From Cephalotus follicularis (Eukaryota > Streptophyta > Magnoliopsida > Oxalidales > Cephalotaceae), in assembly GCA_001972305.1 (NCBI GenBank), contig BDDD01002265.1, positions 121,285-185,284 of the forward strand: a stretch of 64,000 nt of DNA, written 5' to 3'. Under the pieces are notes generated by a model, which had not been told where the DNA came from, ran no database searches, and saw nothing but the letters and a program-made list of their open reading frames with translations. Position numbers and translations under genes: made by a program. Positions 10,226 to 21,805 of this stretch are shown here, piece by piece; position 1 is the first letter of the stretch, and every line of letters starts with the position of its first letter.

Positions 10226-11144
10226 TGTTGATACAGAAATCCTTCTCTCAACAGTATCCTACGTGGATGACTTTTATTTGTTAAGAGAAACGCTAGCCAA
10301 AGGATGCCTGGAGGAAGAATGTGATCTCAGACACCTGCACAAGGTAACAACAATGGTGGAAGTCCAGGAGGTTGTTCTCCCGGGGACACTCCGACGCTCA
10401 AGTTAGACAAGATGCAGGTGAAATTAGGTGATCTTCAATGTAAAAATTGCTAACCTTTGTTCAGTATGATGAACTTGTATTTATAGTGAGGTTTTATGAT
10501 TGATTGAGCGTGTAATTCGGATGTGATTGTTATCCCCTAGGGAAATGCCGAGGATCTCGGTCATTCCCCTTATCTCAGCCTATAATGTCGCACTTTTCCT
10601 TTATTTGCAATTGATTGTGATTCTATCTCCAGCTGAATTATCTCCTTTCCTTATTGACTATTATCCTTATCTAATCTTCCATATTTGTTGATAGTCATCC
10701 TTATCTTCTATATTTAAGAGATAAGGATCTCTAGAATTTAGGCTGACTCCCTGTTCCCATTCCATAAATGAGGAGGAGGCCTTCTGTCCGAGAAGAGGAG
10801 CTGCTGTGAGGCTAATGAGTCAGTGAGACCTTGGCTTCTAAGTCCTCTTCTTCCACGGATATGCACTTGAATTGGATGACCTATTATGTGGCCGAGGGTG
10901 TCCTCGGCAGGGTTGCTTCAAATGGCGTCCTCGGACCTTGATCCGAGGAGGATGGTTTTTATACTGGAGTCACTAGACGGGTCCTCGACACTTGTGCCGA
11001 GGAAGAATCCCCCTTATACCACTGTATTGTTGGCCAGCAGGCTTCCTCTGCCTTTAATTCATAGATCCTCGTCACTTGGACATCTAGCAGCGCTCGCATG
11101 AGGACACGTGTTGCTTTTGATTTAACTCAATTTTTCCCACATCA
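10226..11144 (-). mobile_element. 5' LTR of Tat element A
   Basis: 919 bp with TGATGTGGG at its start (11144) and ATCAACA at its end (10226). Its ends match those of the J LTRs (TGATGAGG... and ...ATCAACA), although J LTRs are about 300 bp shorter. A TATA box lies at 10478-10485. Confidence 0.88.
10478..10485 (-). promoter_or_regulatory. TATA box of Tat element A LTR
   Basis: TATAAATA on the minus strand, in the context CTCACTATAAATACAAG, about 255 bp ahead of the LTR end. The J LTRs have TATAAATA at a similar place. Confidence 0.7.
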
Positions 11145-11454
11145 TAAACAATTCTTGAGTATTTTTATTTAAACATAATGAATAAAATGTTATATTATAT
11201 AAATATGTAAAAATAGAAATAAAATAATTAATCAAATTATAAATACTATCATTATTATGTCTATTTTAAGAAATTTATACATTTACAGTAATGTTATAAA
11301 AATATTTATCAAATACATAAACAATATATTTTTTTGTCAGAAAGCACTTTTTCGTACAACATTACCAAACAGCTTCAGTCACCACAACACTTTCTCCCAC
11401 AGCACCATCCCACAGCACTTTCTCCCACATTATTACCAAACGGAGCTTAAATGG
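11145..11454. mobile_element. AT-rich sequence ending like a non-autonomous DNA transposon
   Basis: No coding signal. The right half holds two near-copies of a block with CACTTTCTCCCACA and ATTACCAAAC, ending ATTACCAAACGGAGC, which resembles the terminal region of plant MITEs whose ends read GCTCCGTTTGGTAAT. The left half was cut by the insertion of Tat element A, so the other terminus is off-window and the superfamily cannot be set. Confidence 0.35.
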
Positions 11455-11557
11455 ACTGAGATTAAAAAAAAGGAGAAGCATGGATTAGCAAAGTTTGAGG
11501 ATTTGAATTGAGTTTCCTATTGGACTAGGTATTCTAATACGGTTAGACCTAGACTCC

Positions 11558-11565
11558 TATAAAAG
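11558..11565 (+). promoter_or_regulatory. TATA box in C 5' LTR
   Basis: TATAAAAG in the context CTCCTATAAAAGCATAAG. The 3' LTR has TATATAAG at the same place (35877-35884). Confidence 0.6.
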
Positions 11566-12886
11566 CATAAGTGTATATATGGTTAATTCATGAATAATAA
11601 TAAAAAAAGACCATAGGGAAAGAGAGACCTTATGCAGCTATACCTAGGAGAGGGAGAAAGAAATTTAGTTTGCAGAAAAATTAGCCATAGAGTAAAGGTA
11701 ATGTTGTTTTTGGATCCTATTTCTTGTTTCAGAATAGTTTACTTTGAGAAATAATCGTTCCTTTGTTAATTGATTCGATGTTATACATCCATATATGAAT
11801 TGAGTTATGTTTTCATGAATTCATATTTTATATTGTTCAATCTCATGGATTGGTTAATTGTGTTAATCCGTTATGTTTGAATCTCTCGTATATGTTTGAA
11901 AATCGTTTATCATATTTCTGTTTTAAAAATCCTGTGTGCAATAAACTTTGAAAATTCATATCTTTTTCGTTTGATATCCAAATATTTTGAATATTATGTT
12001 TCTGAAAAGGGAACACGATTTTCTACAAATTTCATGTTTTAAGTCCTTTGAAATTGCGCTTTTTTCTTGATGAAAACCATGTATTTATAAAACTATTCTA
12101 TTTTCTACGTTATACAATGAGGCCAATTTTCAAAAATTCATCGATACCTCATTTTTGCACCGAAAATTTTGAGCCTTACTGTTTTGAAAACCACAAAGTG
12201 TCTACTAAAACTAGCATCTTTTAAGTTTTTGCAAAATCTGTTGTCTTCTTAGTGTAAACATGTGTTTTTAAAACTGGACTGTTTCCTGTGAGACGAGTGA
12301 TGCAAATATTTGAAAAATCACTCGGACTTCAATTTTGGTCAGAAAAATTATAACGCTTACTTTTTTGAAAACCTTTGTCTGTCTACTATAACTTTCATGT
12401 TTTGAGTTATTCTCAATTCTTTGTACGTGTTTAAGATAAAATTGATTGAAACTTTTTGCGAAAAATTGTTTTTTGTGTAAAATTGTGATTTTTTGTCAAA
12501 TAAGTAGATTTAAAAATTTATAGGGATTTCGTTTCTCAACCAATTATGATACTTTATGTTCTGGAATCTTTAAGAAGTCCTCTACGATTTTTGTGTTTTG
12601 AATTTTTTTTCGAATTAAATCATCTTCTGTGTTGAAAATTTTCTTGAAGTTTATTGCTTTAATATATCTAGAATTGTTACGTTGAAAAGTAAATATTCAT
12701 AAAAGTTACTTATGTAACTTCTCTATTGTTGTCATCAATTATGGAATTGTCTTTCTAAAGAATGTTTCTTGAAGTTATTTGCGCCTAACTTCTCTATGTT
12801 GTGATCCATTGTGGAATTGAGTTTCCAAAGAATGTGAACGTATTTTGGTTAACGAGAATGAAGCCACGTAAAATAATGAGTCAACT

Positions 12887-15713
12887 TGACACGACCCGTC
12901 CCAGACTACCTCACTTGGACGAGCCGCGTCATAGGGGAATCCCACCATCTCCTCTTCCAACTCAATTTAACTTAACATTCATAAATTTTACAGGAGGTCT
13001 AACTAAGTTTTCATATTACATGCTTCCTCTAGTATAGCACACTAAGGCTTAATGTTTAGGTTAAGGCAAACTATGTTTCCACTGCATCATACAACAGACC
13101 TACGTTGAGTGGTCTGACTACAACTTCCTACTATGGCCTCTGAGTTCCAGACTTTATTTCTTCTTATCTCATATTCAAATCCTCTAATTATATAATCAGA
13201 CTACATATGTCAGACTAAGAGTTTGACTGAGAACGAGGCGCTGAGCGCCGAGGTCTGCATTACAACCTTCAGCTCTGTTTAAGCTTCTCCACTTCAAGGC
13301 TGACCTCTTCCTTTGAGGTCTGTCGCATAGTTTTGAGCTCTGACTTCCACTTCGTAAGCTGATCTATGAGATCTACCTAATGCCTTTCCTTCCAAGTCTG
13401 ACCTCTGGTCTCTACTTCCGAAGTCTGTCTTCAGGGCACCGAGGTCTGACCCTGAGCGTTGAGCTCTGATCCATATTCCAAGGTCTATTTCAAGCCTGGG
13501 GCTCTGCCTTTGCTCCCGAGGTCTGACCTTCACCTCCAAGGTCTGCCTTACTACTGAGCTCTACTCCCCGAACTCTGACTTAACACCTGAGCTATGCCTA
13601 GTCCTTTGGACACTTCCTTTCACCTCTGGCTCTGCACTAAGACCTCCTACATTCACTCATGTTAAAAACTTAAGATCAGAATAAGAAATCACCATCATTT
13701 AGTTATATAAAACATCATATATCATGACACACTCATGCACCTGGCAGAGTAGCTACATAGACACTGTATTTTTCGTTTAAAAGAGATTAACCACATAACC
13801 TTAACACTTAACAATCTGGGATTTAACTATCACAAGTTCTCAGATTTGAATATAAATCATCATAATATTACAAAAATCCCAAAATGCCCCATGTATGCAT
13901 GTGATGTTGGTCTGAATTGCCAGCAAGGGTGCTTAGATCCGTGGTCTACCTTTATCTAGATATCACTTCTACTGCTCTGGTGGATCAGGTTGATTGTCCT
14001 CTGCTCTCTCAACTATAAAACAATATGAGAGGGGATTAGTCCAAAAGACTAGGGAGTGAGAACAAAGCATTCCATGCTGCATCCAACAACAATAGGATGC
14101 GCTAAAGGAATTGTGCCTTGTTATGCCCAACTGGGCAGAAACATCAATATAAAATCATGACTACAATAAAGAAAATGCTCAAGCAATACTCAACAAATAT
14201 AAATAAGAGTCACAATGAAAATCAAGGTATCTGAATATCAAGAATTCAAAATACAATTATTGATCATAAATCAAAATATGTGCCCAGAAAGGAAAATCAC
14301 AATTCAGAGGAGGATGCTGGTAGCAGAACATATCATATCTCTTATTTGCCGCCATATCTCAATGGCCATACTGTCTGCTCTACCATATCCCATGGCAATA
14401 TTGTCTACTCTGCCAAATCCCATGGCAATACAAATCAACCGCTGCAGCAATAATACAAATATCTAGGCCATTGGCTACAGGACTCTACATATCCTTCATA
14501 TATCAGTACAGAGTGCCTATGCCTCTGCCTCGTCAGAGGGGCCGGATTATCAGTGTACGGACCCAGCCCTCGTCAGAGAAATCACATATCAGAATATCAA
14601 CCAAGGCGACGTCGTTTACCACACGGATCTGCCCTCGTCGGAAATCACATATCACAGGTAGCCAACATAGTCAGATGGAAGAGGGACGGAACCTCTGCTA
14701 CACTCACACTCAGCATACCGTCATAGACCAACGGTCATGCTGCAGATCGAGGTAATGGAACCCGGGGGCAGTTCCACTTAAAATCCCATCATAGACAATG
14801 AGCCATGTTAAGGAGAGTTGATCGTCAAACGTTCACCTCACCATGGACCGGTAATACATATCAGCTCATGCACGGTACCTAGCATCAGAGTATAAAACAT
14901 GGTATGAACAAATCACAATAACACATGTAATAGAAGGGGACCAAGTCACCCAAAATTCGAGCACTTACCAGCTCATATATTACATCACAAATCAAGAATC
15001 AAAACCAACAAATGACACACGAGATTCAATTCCCAATCAATAATCACATACCATAAATTTAAAAGGGCACATATAATCAAGACTCTCAAAAATACTGAAA
15101 TAGAGGAAGGGAATGTCCCACTCACTGGTTTACTACAATTTAGCACTGTAGACCAGCTCCTAAATGCTTTGGATCGACCCCTGGATCCTCTTCTACGAAG
15201 CCATCACATAACCGGCTTAGAATCATATACTCTTTACTCATAACATGAGCTACATGCTCAAAACATCATCTCTTTAGTCACCTTTGCTTCAATTTCGAAA
15301 TCAGAAGCGAAGAGCAACAAACTGCTAAATCTTAGCGGGGAAGAGGTGAACTTACCTCAACATATACCAGTCGTTTGGTTGAGAATCAATTGTCACCTCG
15401 AAATTTTTAAAGAGTCGATGAAAGAAGAACTGAGAACTCACAAGCGTAGCACCGTTTCAGCCAAACTAGTCAAATGAAGAATACTCTAGTTTCTTTACTT
15501 TATAAACCATGCATAGGAAACGGTGAAGCTTCCTCAAGAAGCTTTAGAGGAGATATTCTTATTGCTCATAGGCCAAATTTCATCAATTGATCAAGCTTAA
15601 TTGGGCCTCAACCACTCACAATCATCTTATTAATCAAGCCCAAATGGCCTAGCCAATCTCACTCATAAGCATGTTTTTAATTAACTCACCAAAGCAGGGC
15701 ACGGGGTCTTACA
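12887..15713 (-). mobile_element. solo LTR D
   Basis: 2827 bp starting TGACACGACCCG and ending CGGGGTCTTACA, flanked on both sides by CAACT (12882-12886 and 15714-15718). No PBS, polypurine tract or coding sequence is visible, so it is a solo LTR left by recombination between two LTRs. On the minus strand it starts TGTAAGACCCC. The ...GGACTAATCCCCTC motif at 14025-14065 also reads on the minus strand. Parts resemble the LTRs of element I. Confidence 0.88.
13230..13640. repeat. degenerate array of GAGGTCTGAC-like units in LTR D
   Basis: About two dozen imperfect units reading (C)CGAGGTCTGACCT, GAGCTCTGACTTC and similar, spaced 15-30 bp. The spacing is irregular and the units are diverged, so this is an old array and not a fresh minisatellite. 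Confidence 0.65.
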
Positions 15714-17309
15714 CAACTGAGTAAATGTAAAATGATATATGAGATATGGACAGAGAGTGTCCTGACCCCATGCATGAAGTGATAGGTAGGAATACCCGTG
15801 GTTATAGTGTTAGGTTCTTAAAAACCTCTCAGTCATCCAATGGATTTTATTGAATATTTTCATATATATTGAGTTTGAGTTCTATATATGAACTGAATAA
15901 TTGAATTGCGTGAATTGATTTTATTGGGTACTTTCATATATGCTTGAGTTCCATATATGAATTAAATGGTTGACTTATTTGAATTCATTGAGTATTTTTT
16001 TCATATAGATTTAAGTTCCGTATATGAATTGAATTGTTGAGTTTTTCAAAATCATTTGATAGTGTGATTTGTTTAGCTTTCGTTATTATTTATTTTTAAC
16101 CCTTATTAGGCTATTTGAACTCACTCCCTTTGTTTTAGGCTATTAGAACGAGTGAGCGTGTGACGAGACTTACACGGGGAATTTTATTGACACACCCCGC
16201 CTTTCAATTACGTTTAGGACAAGCATATATGGTGATATCAGAAATAAATATAATCCAACATTCTCATTCAACCATTCAATAATATAAGCGGAAGCCTTCA
16301 TATATGGATTATAAAACATAAGTCATCCGCACACAGCCCCTACTACGTGCATGTACAATCCAACAATATCCTTATACATAAGGAACGTACAATAATACGA
16401 GGTATGAACCGTTCATTACAAATACAATACAACATAAGATAACAACCTTAAGATAGAAAGAAGCTCTTCAAAAGCTTCAGTGGCACCCTCCAACGTCTTC
16501 ACTTAATCTGAAATTGTAGGGGGTTAGCCGTTGTCCTCACTTGGCTAAGTAGGAAGATAAAGCATGTAATTGAATCTATAAATGTAAATATGCATGACAG
16601 TTAAAAGAAATAGCATATATATGTATAGTATTCCAATATGTAAGCAATCATGCCAAGTGGCCATAGACAGTACAATGCAAGAATACCGCACAAAGGTACA
16701 ATCAATCAGTACAGTGGTTTGGGTGTCACATGTCGTTAACTCCTAGCACCAACTGTGCACCACCTATTTATCACCTTACACTCCGAAGATGATAGATCAG
16801 GTCAGTTATTACCGGCATTAGCGGGCAGTTTAACAATCAAGTTCTGAAATGCAGACAGTTTGGTTGGATACTCTAGCCAACTCCTGGCACATAGGACCAC
16901 CTCCGTAGCCAGTGATGTCTCATATCACTCGACTAACGGTAATAGCATAGACAATCAATTCAGTATCAATATTACATATATCTATAATATGCAATATTAT
17001 AGTAGTTTCCATTTTTAGAAAACATAACCGTTCAGTCTGCGGTTCTCTTGTGAGAACTAAACAGTAGCAGTGCCTCTATTAAGAGGAAAATAGCAGTTTG
17101 TATGATAATAAGATTTTCCATTAGAAACCGTTAAAAATCGTTATTTATGCTTAAAGAATTAGGTTGGTAAAATCCTTGAATATGTATTCATAACAATAGA
17201 AATTTCATCAAATATCAGTAATAATAGTTACAATATAGCAGATCAAGGATAATTGCAACCACAAACAATTCAATCGATCAGTTTGCACATTTCTACATTT
17301 ACTGTTCTA

Positions 17310-17345
17310 AAGCGTCGACAGTTTCTGTGTAAGCGTCGGCACTTC
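17310..17345. repeat. GCGTCGAC motif pair, E 3' LTR (short form)
   Basis: AAGCGTCGACAGTTTCTGTG followed by TAAGCGTCGGC. This is the contracted version of the array at 22940-23078 in the sister LTR. Confidence 0.7.
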
Positions 17346-18276
17346 TGGCATTCAAACGAATTCCAGGAGCAATTTCAAAACAGGGGATGCACAAAATCAA
17401 CCCAAATCCAAACCAATTCAACATGCAATCAAGTATTGACCATCACTACATATTATACATGTTATATGTTCAAAAACATGTCAAAACCCCTACCTTTAAA
17501 GCAGTCCCGAAATCAAATCAAAATGATTTCTCTCTCTATGTCCAAAGTTCTTCACTTTCCTTCAATCTTCCAAAATTGCAGAATTAATCTACATAATTGC
17601 ATGTTAACGGTTTTAGATACGAATCCAGTACGTTAAGCTAGTTATCTAACCATGACAACATCAAGGAATTGAATCAGAAGCTTAATAATTAACTTCTAAG
17701 TTCAACTTTCTAATTCCTAACTAATACGATATTCAATCTTCTCTTCCATGCTTTATCCTTCATAATCATGTTAACAGTGGCAATATGATGCTAATATCAG
17801 GGTATTACACTACTAACAACCTTAACAACATCAAGGAATTTCAAATTACTTACCAATTCCAGGTGGTGCTCCAAGTTTCCCCCCTTTTGAACTTCAAGTT
17901 CCTTCAACCTCTATCAATCTTCCAACACTTGTCCAGGTTGTCTCTCAATCTCTCAGTGTTTCCTAACACTCTCATCCAACCTCTCACAGTTGGTATAAAA
18001 AGGTCAACAGTGTGTCCTTCATTTCGCCAGATTCCTCCATCCTTCAATGCACATTTCTCTCTCCCTCATGCATGCACTCTTCCTTTTGTTCTTTTCTTGT
18101 TTTCTGGCAGGTTGCAGGTGAAAAGAGACAAGCAAGACACCTTAGTTTGCCTTGGCAACAGCTGGTAAAGCCTCTTTGCATGGCCAACACGTCTATGGAC
18201 ACATGCTCATGTTACCATCATTTCAACTCTGCCATTCCATTCCAACTGACACATATCTTTGCGCCAGAACACGTCT

Positions 18277-18443
18277 AAAGCGTCGCCGGTTATATCGTGG
18301 GCGTCGACGCTTATACGCCTTTAAGCGTCGATGCTGGGGGTTTAAGGTTGACGTTTGGTGCCTTAACTCAGCCTTTAACTGTGCGTTCTGTGCACGTGTC
18401 TGGGCTTAAAGCGTAGACGGTAAGGAGTTAGGCGTCGGCGGTT
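18277..18443. repeat. GCGTCGACGC array, E 3' LTR, near LTR start
   Basis: At least seven variants (AAGCGTCGCCGG, GGGCGTCGACGCTT, AAGCGTCGATGC, GGTTGACG, AAGCGTAGACGG, AGGCGTCGGCGG) within 170 bp, 150-315 bp from the LTR start on the minus strand. Confidence 0.7.
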
Positions 18444-18591
18444 TGGCACTGAAAATTATTTTCCTTAGTGTTTCATCCAAGAATTTTATTCTAACATCAT
18501 TCTATTCAAAAGGTAATCAACATAATATCTCAAAGTACATGTTATTCATCGTTGGATACAAAATACATCAATTGAAATTGTGGTTATTATA

Positions 18592-18672
18592 TTTGCCCCT
18601 CCTTAAAGAAAATTCGTCCTCAAATTTAGCCCTTACATTCCGAACAAATTAGGGAATGTCTCCATCATTTCG
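18592..18672 (-). pseudogene. E chromodomain end and polypurine tract
   Basis: Minus strand reads EMMETFPNLFGM and a stop, the usual last residues of a chromovirus pol, then GGACGAATTTTCTTTAAGGA and GGGGCAAA, the polypurine tract, up to the 3' LTR. About 75-80 codons between VSILQK (19552) and EMME are missing, replaced by the B LTR fragment. Confidence 0.75.
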
Positions 18673-19052
18673 TGTAACGCTCCGAATTTTATAAATAATT
18701 ATTATGAAATTGGTGCGTGTACGATCGTAATAAAATCGATAGAGGCCCGGAGTAATAAAAAGGCATTACGCATTTAAGTCATAATTGTGTTAGCCAAAAT
18801 GGCTAATAAAGCCTATTTTTAATACGCGACAATAAAGCCCAAATGTTCAAAATATTATTGTGATTATTTTTGTGGCTGTTCGGATAAATTATGTCACGAT
18901 TCGCGGAAAAATCGGGACCCAGACCTTATTATTTTGCCAGTAAATACTAAAGAGAAAGCAATTTGCATAAAGGGAGGGAGAGAGAGACACGGGTGCATCA
19001 CGCATCCGTGCAAGAAAGAGGCAGTGGGCGCTCTGTGCGCTCACGCCCACGC

Positions 19053-19083
<31 letters not shown>

Positions 19084-19551
19084 CGGCTGAGAGATCGGGA
19101 GAGGACGTCGGAGCCAGCTACCGGACCGGGAGAGCATGGCGGTCAACCCAGGCATGCCACTGACCGGTAACCTCCTCCCCTTCCTTCTCTTTTCTCTTCT
19201 TTTTCTCTTTTTCTTCTTCTCCCCCGCCACTGTCGCCCCTCTTCCCTGCGTTTCCCGACGCCGTTAGCGTCGCGGATGGAGGGGGTTTTCATCTAGAAGG
19301 CCCGCTCTTCCCATTTTGACCACCGGTGAGGCGTGATTCAGCCTGAATCAGTTGAATTAGTTGACTCAGCGAGTTGACTCACGGTCGCCTGAGACCGCGC
19401 GTTTGGCGCCGAGTCTCGGCAAGTCACGGGCAGTGACGCGTAGGACTGGTGAATGTGTGGCATTTTTGGGTGGTGATCGGACCTGTTGAGGTCCAGCGAG
19501 TTGACTCAGTGAGTCGCAACTCTTTGCCGGCCGTGGCGAGGCGTTCGGCGC
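18673..19551 (+). mobile_element. LTR fragment of family B inserted in E
   Basis: Starts TGTAACGCTCCGAATTTTAT and tracks the 3' LTR of B (4258-4671) base by base for about 415 bp, then continues into GC-rich sequence with GA and CT runs. It stops without a TGACA end at the E integrase frame, and no target-site duplication is visible. Confidence 0.8.
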
Positions 19552-21795
19552 CTATTTCTGTAATATGGAAACATGAAATACGTTATGCACCTCCGACAAA
19601 CTAGGCAGTAGTGTAATCCGATATGCTACATCCCCCACTCTTTCCAGTATCTTATAAGGCCCAATATACATTGGAGCCAACTTCCCTTTAAGGCCAAAAT
19701 GGTGTATCCCTTTCGAAGGTGAGATCTTCAGGAAAACATGATCCCCCTTCTCAAACTCTAGCTTTCTCCTCTTGCTATCGGTGTAACTCTTCTGCCGACT
19801 TTGTGCAGCTAGCAATCTCTTCTTGATTATTTCCACTTTATCAGTGGTCTCTTGTACTAAGTCTGGTCCCAACACTTTTCTCTCACCTACCTCGTCCCAG
19901 CAAATAGGTGATCTGCACTTCCTCCCATACAAAGATTCATAGGGAGCCATTCCAATGCTGGTGTGAAAACTGTTGTTGTAGGAGAACTCAATCAGTGCCA
20001 AATGATCCTCCCAACTCCCAGCAAAATCAATCATGCAAGCCCGTAGCATATCCTGCAGAGTCTGAATAGTACGCTCGGACTATCCGTCAGTCTGTGGGTG
20101 GAATGAAGTGCTAAAGTTCAAGGTTGTTCCCATTGCTGCTTGGAACTTCTTCCAGAACCTTGAAGTAAATCTAGCATCTCGGTCACAAACAATACTGACC
20201 GGCACCCCATGCAATCTCACTATCTCCCGGATATACAATCGAGCAAGCTTCTCGATAGAATACGTCATGTTCATCGGAAGGAAGTGAGCAGACTTGGTAA
20301 GTCTGTCCACTACTACCCACACTGCCTCATGCTGATTCCGTGACCTCGGTAATCCTGACACGAAGTCCATGGTCACATGTTCCCATTTCCATTCAACCAC
20401 TGGTAGCGATTGCAGCAGTCCCACAGGTTTCTAATGTTCAGCCTTCACTCTCTGACAGGTCAAGCATCTTGCTACGTATTTGGAAATCTCTCTTTTCATG
20501 CCACTCCACCAGTAGTTCTTTTTCATGTCATGCCACATCTTGGAACTTCCAGGGTGAACACATTATTTTGACTTGTGAGCTTGTTGCAGTAGCTCGTTCT
20601 TGATGCTCTCGTCATCCGGAACACATATCCTTCCTCGGAACCTCAGTATGCCATCAGTATGAATGGATAACTCAGAGTCAGTGTCAAGGTTCTCACGAAT
20701 ACTCCATAACTCAGAATCGCTGTATTGAGCAGTCAGAATACGCTCCAGAAGTTCCAGTTGTGCTTTTAGACTTGCCACTATAACTCCATGGGAAACAATG
20801 AACGGATTCCATCTCTGAATTTCCTCCAATAGCTTCCACTGTGAGACCATTGCTCCAGCAATCATTGCCTTGCGGCTCAACGCATCAGCCACTACATTCG
20901 CCTTTCCTGGGTGGTATTGAATGTTGCAGTTGTAATCATTAAAAAACTCCACCCATCGTCTCTGTCTCATGTTGAGCTCCTTCTGGGAAAACAAATACTT
21001 TAAACTCTCATGGTCAGTAAAGATCTCAAATTGAGCACCATAGAGGTAGTGCCTCCATTTCTGCAAAGCGAACACTATGGCTGCCAACTCAAGATCGTGT
21101 ACGGGATAATTTTCCTCGTACGGCTTTAACTTCCTTGATGCGTATGCAATCACCCTACCATGTTGCATAAGAACGCACCCCAATCCTTTCCCATATGCAT
21201 CAGTATAGACGGTGAAACCCTCATTACCCTCCGGTAATGCCAACACTGGAGCCGAAATCAACCGACTCTTGAACTATTGGAAACTTGCCTCACAAGAATC
21301 ATCCCACACAAAACTTGACTTCTTCTGAGTTAACTGTGTTAATGGTGCAGCAAGCTTTGAAAATCCTTTGATGAACCTTCGGTGGTAACCAGCCAATCCC
21401 AAGAAACTACGGACCTTTGAACGTTCCTCTGTTGGAGCCAATCAACAATATTTTCTATCTTCGAAGGATCCACCGACAATCCTTCACTCGACACTGTGAC
21501 CTAGGAAAGTCACATGATCCAGCCAAAATTCGCACTTGCTGAATTTGGGGTATAGTTGTTCCTTCCGTAGTGTCTGCAATACAATTCTCAAGTGCTGCAT
21601 GTGTTCCTCAATGTTCTTTGAATAAATCAGGATGTCATCCAGGAATATAACGACAAACTGGTCAAGATAGGGTTGGAACACTTTATTCATCAGACACATA
21701 AAGGTTGCAGGAGCATTCGTCAAACCAAACGGCAGTATCAGAAATTCGTAATGCCCATATCGTGTTCAAAATGCGGTCTTCTCCACATCACCCTC
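19552..21795 (-). pseudogene. E pol remnant: RT second half, RNase H, integrase
   Basis: On the minus strand the frame starts in the RT palm with REGDVEKTAF, then a stop, then [19 protein letters not shown], then [13 protein letters not shown] with the LDD active site. RNase H follows (21261-20850: [45 protein letters not shown]). Then integrase, with [22 protein letters not shown] and PQTDG*SERTIQ, ending at VHNVFHVSILQK and a stop next to the B LTR fragment. Stops at 20433-20431 (AEH*KP) and 20082-20080 (DG*SER) each replace a conserved glutamine. More stops or frameshifts lie near 21770, 21480-21261 and 20565. The domain order with chromodomain remains identifies a chromovirus; it is dead. 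Confidence 0.88.
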
Positions 21796-21805
21796 TCTGA
21801 TACCA
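21792..21805 (-). other. primer binding site of E (tRNA-Met)
   Basis: Minus strand TGGTATCAGAGAGG, three bases inside the LTR end. Instead of a leader and gag, RT codons follow at once. Confidence 0.9.

Larger units (their letters stand above)
4672..11144 (-). mobile_element. Tat-lineage Ty3/gypsy element A, 5' LTR to integrase
   Basis: Minus strand order is LTR (11144-10226), PBS (10224-10209), gag, protease, RT, RNase H, a second archaeal-type RNase H, integrase. The extra RNase H and the TTGGCACCGTCTGTGG primer site are hallmarks of the plant Tat lineage. The LTR has TG...CA ends. The base run TAAAC next to its outer end at 11145 would be half of the target-site duplication; the other half is off-window. 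Four TAG codons break the coding frame, so the copy is not autonomous as it stands. Confidence 0.9.
16188..18591 (-). mobile_element. 3' LTR of E
   Basis: 2404 bp, the direct-repeat partner of 21809-24326. Its start on the minus strand is TATAATAACC where the other LTR has TGTAATAACC, so one terminal base has mutated. It lacks about 106 bp that its partner has in the GCGTCGAC array near 17310-17345. Confidence 0.9.

Noticed and set aside
17253-18278. Series of ORFs (66-127 codons) repeated at 23123-24013
   Set aside because: They are duplicated because they lie in the two LTRs of E, on the strand opposite to the element, with no known domain.
18889-19230. 113-codon minus-strand ORF with lysine/arginine-rich start
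   Set aside because: Low-complexity translation of CT and GA runs in the B LTR fragment; the counterpart at 4474-4692 is not conserved as protein.
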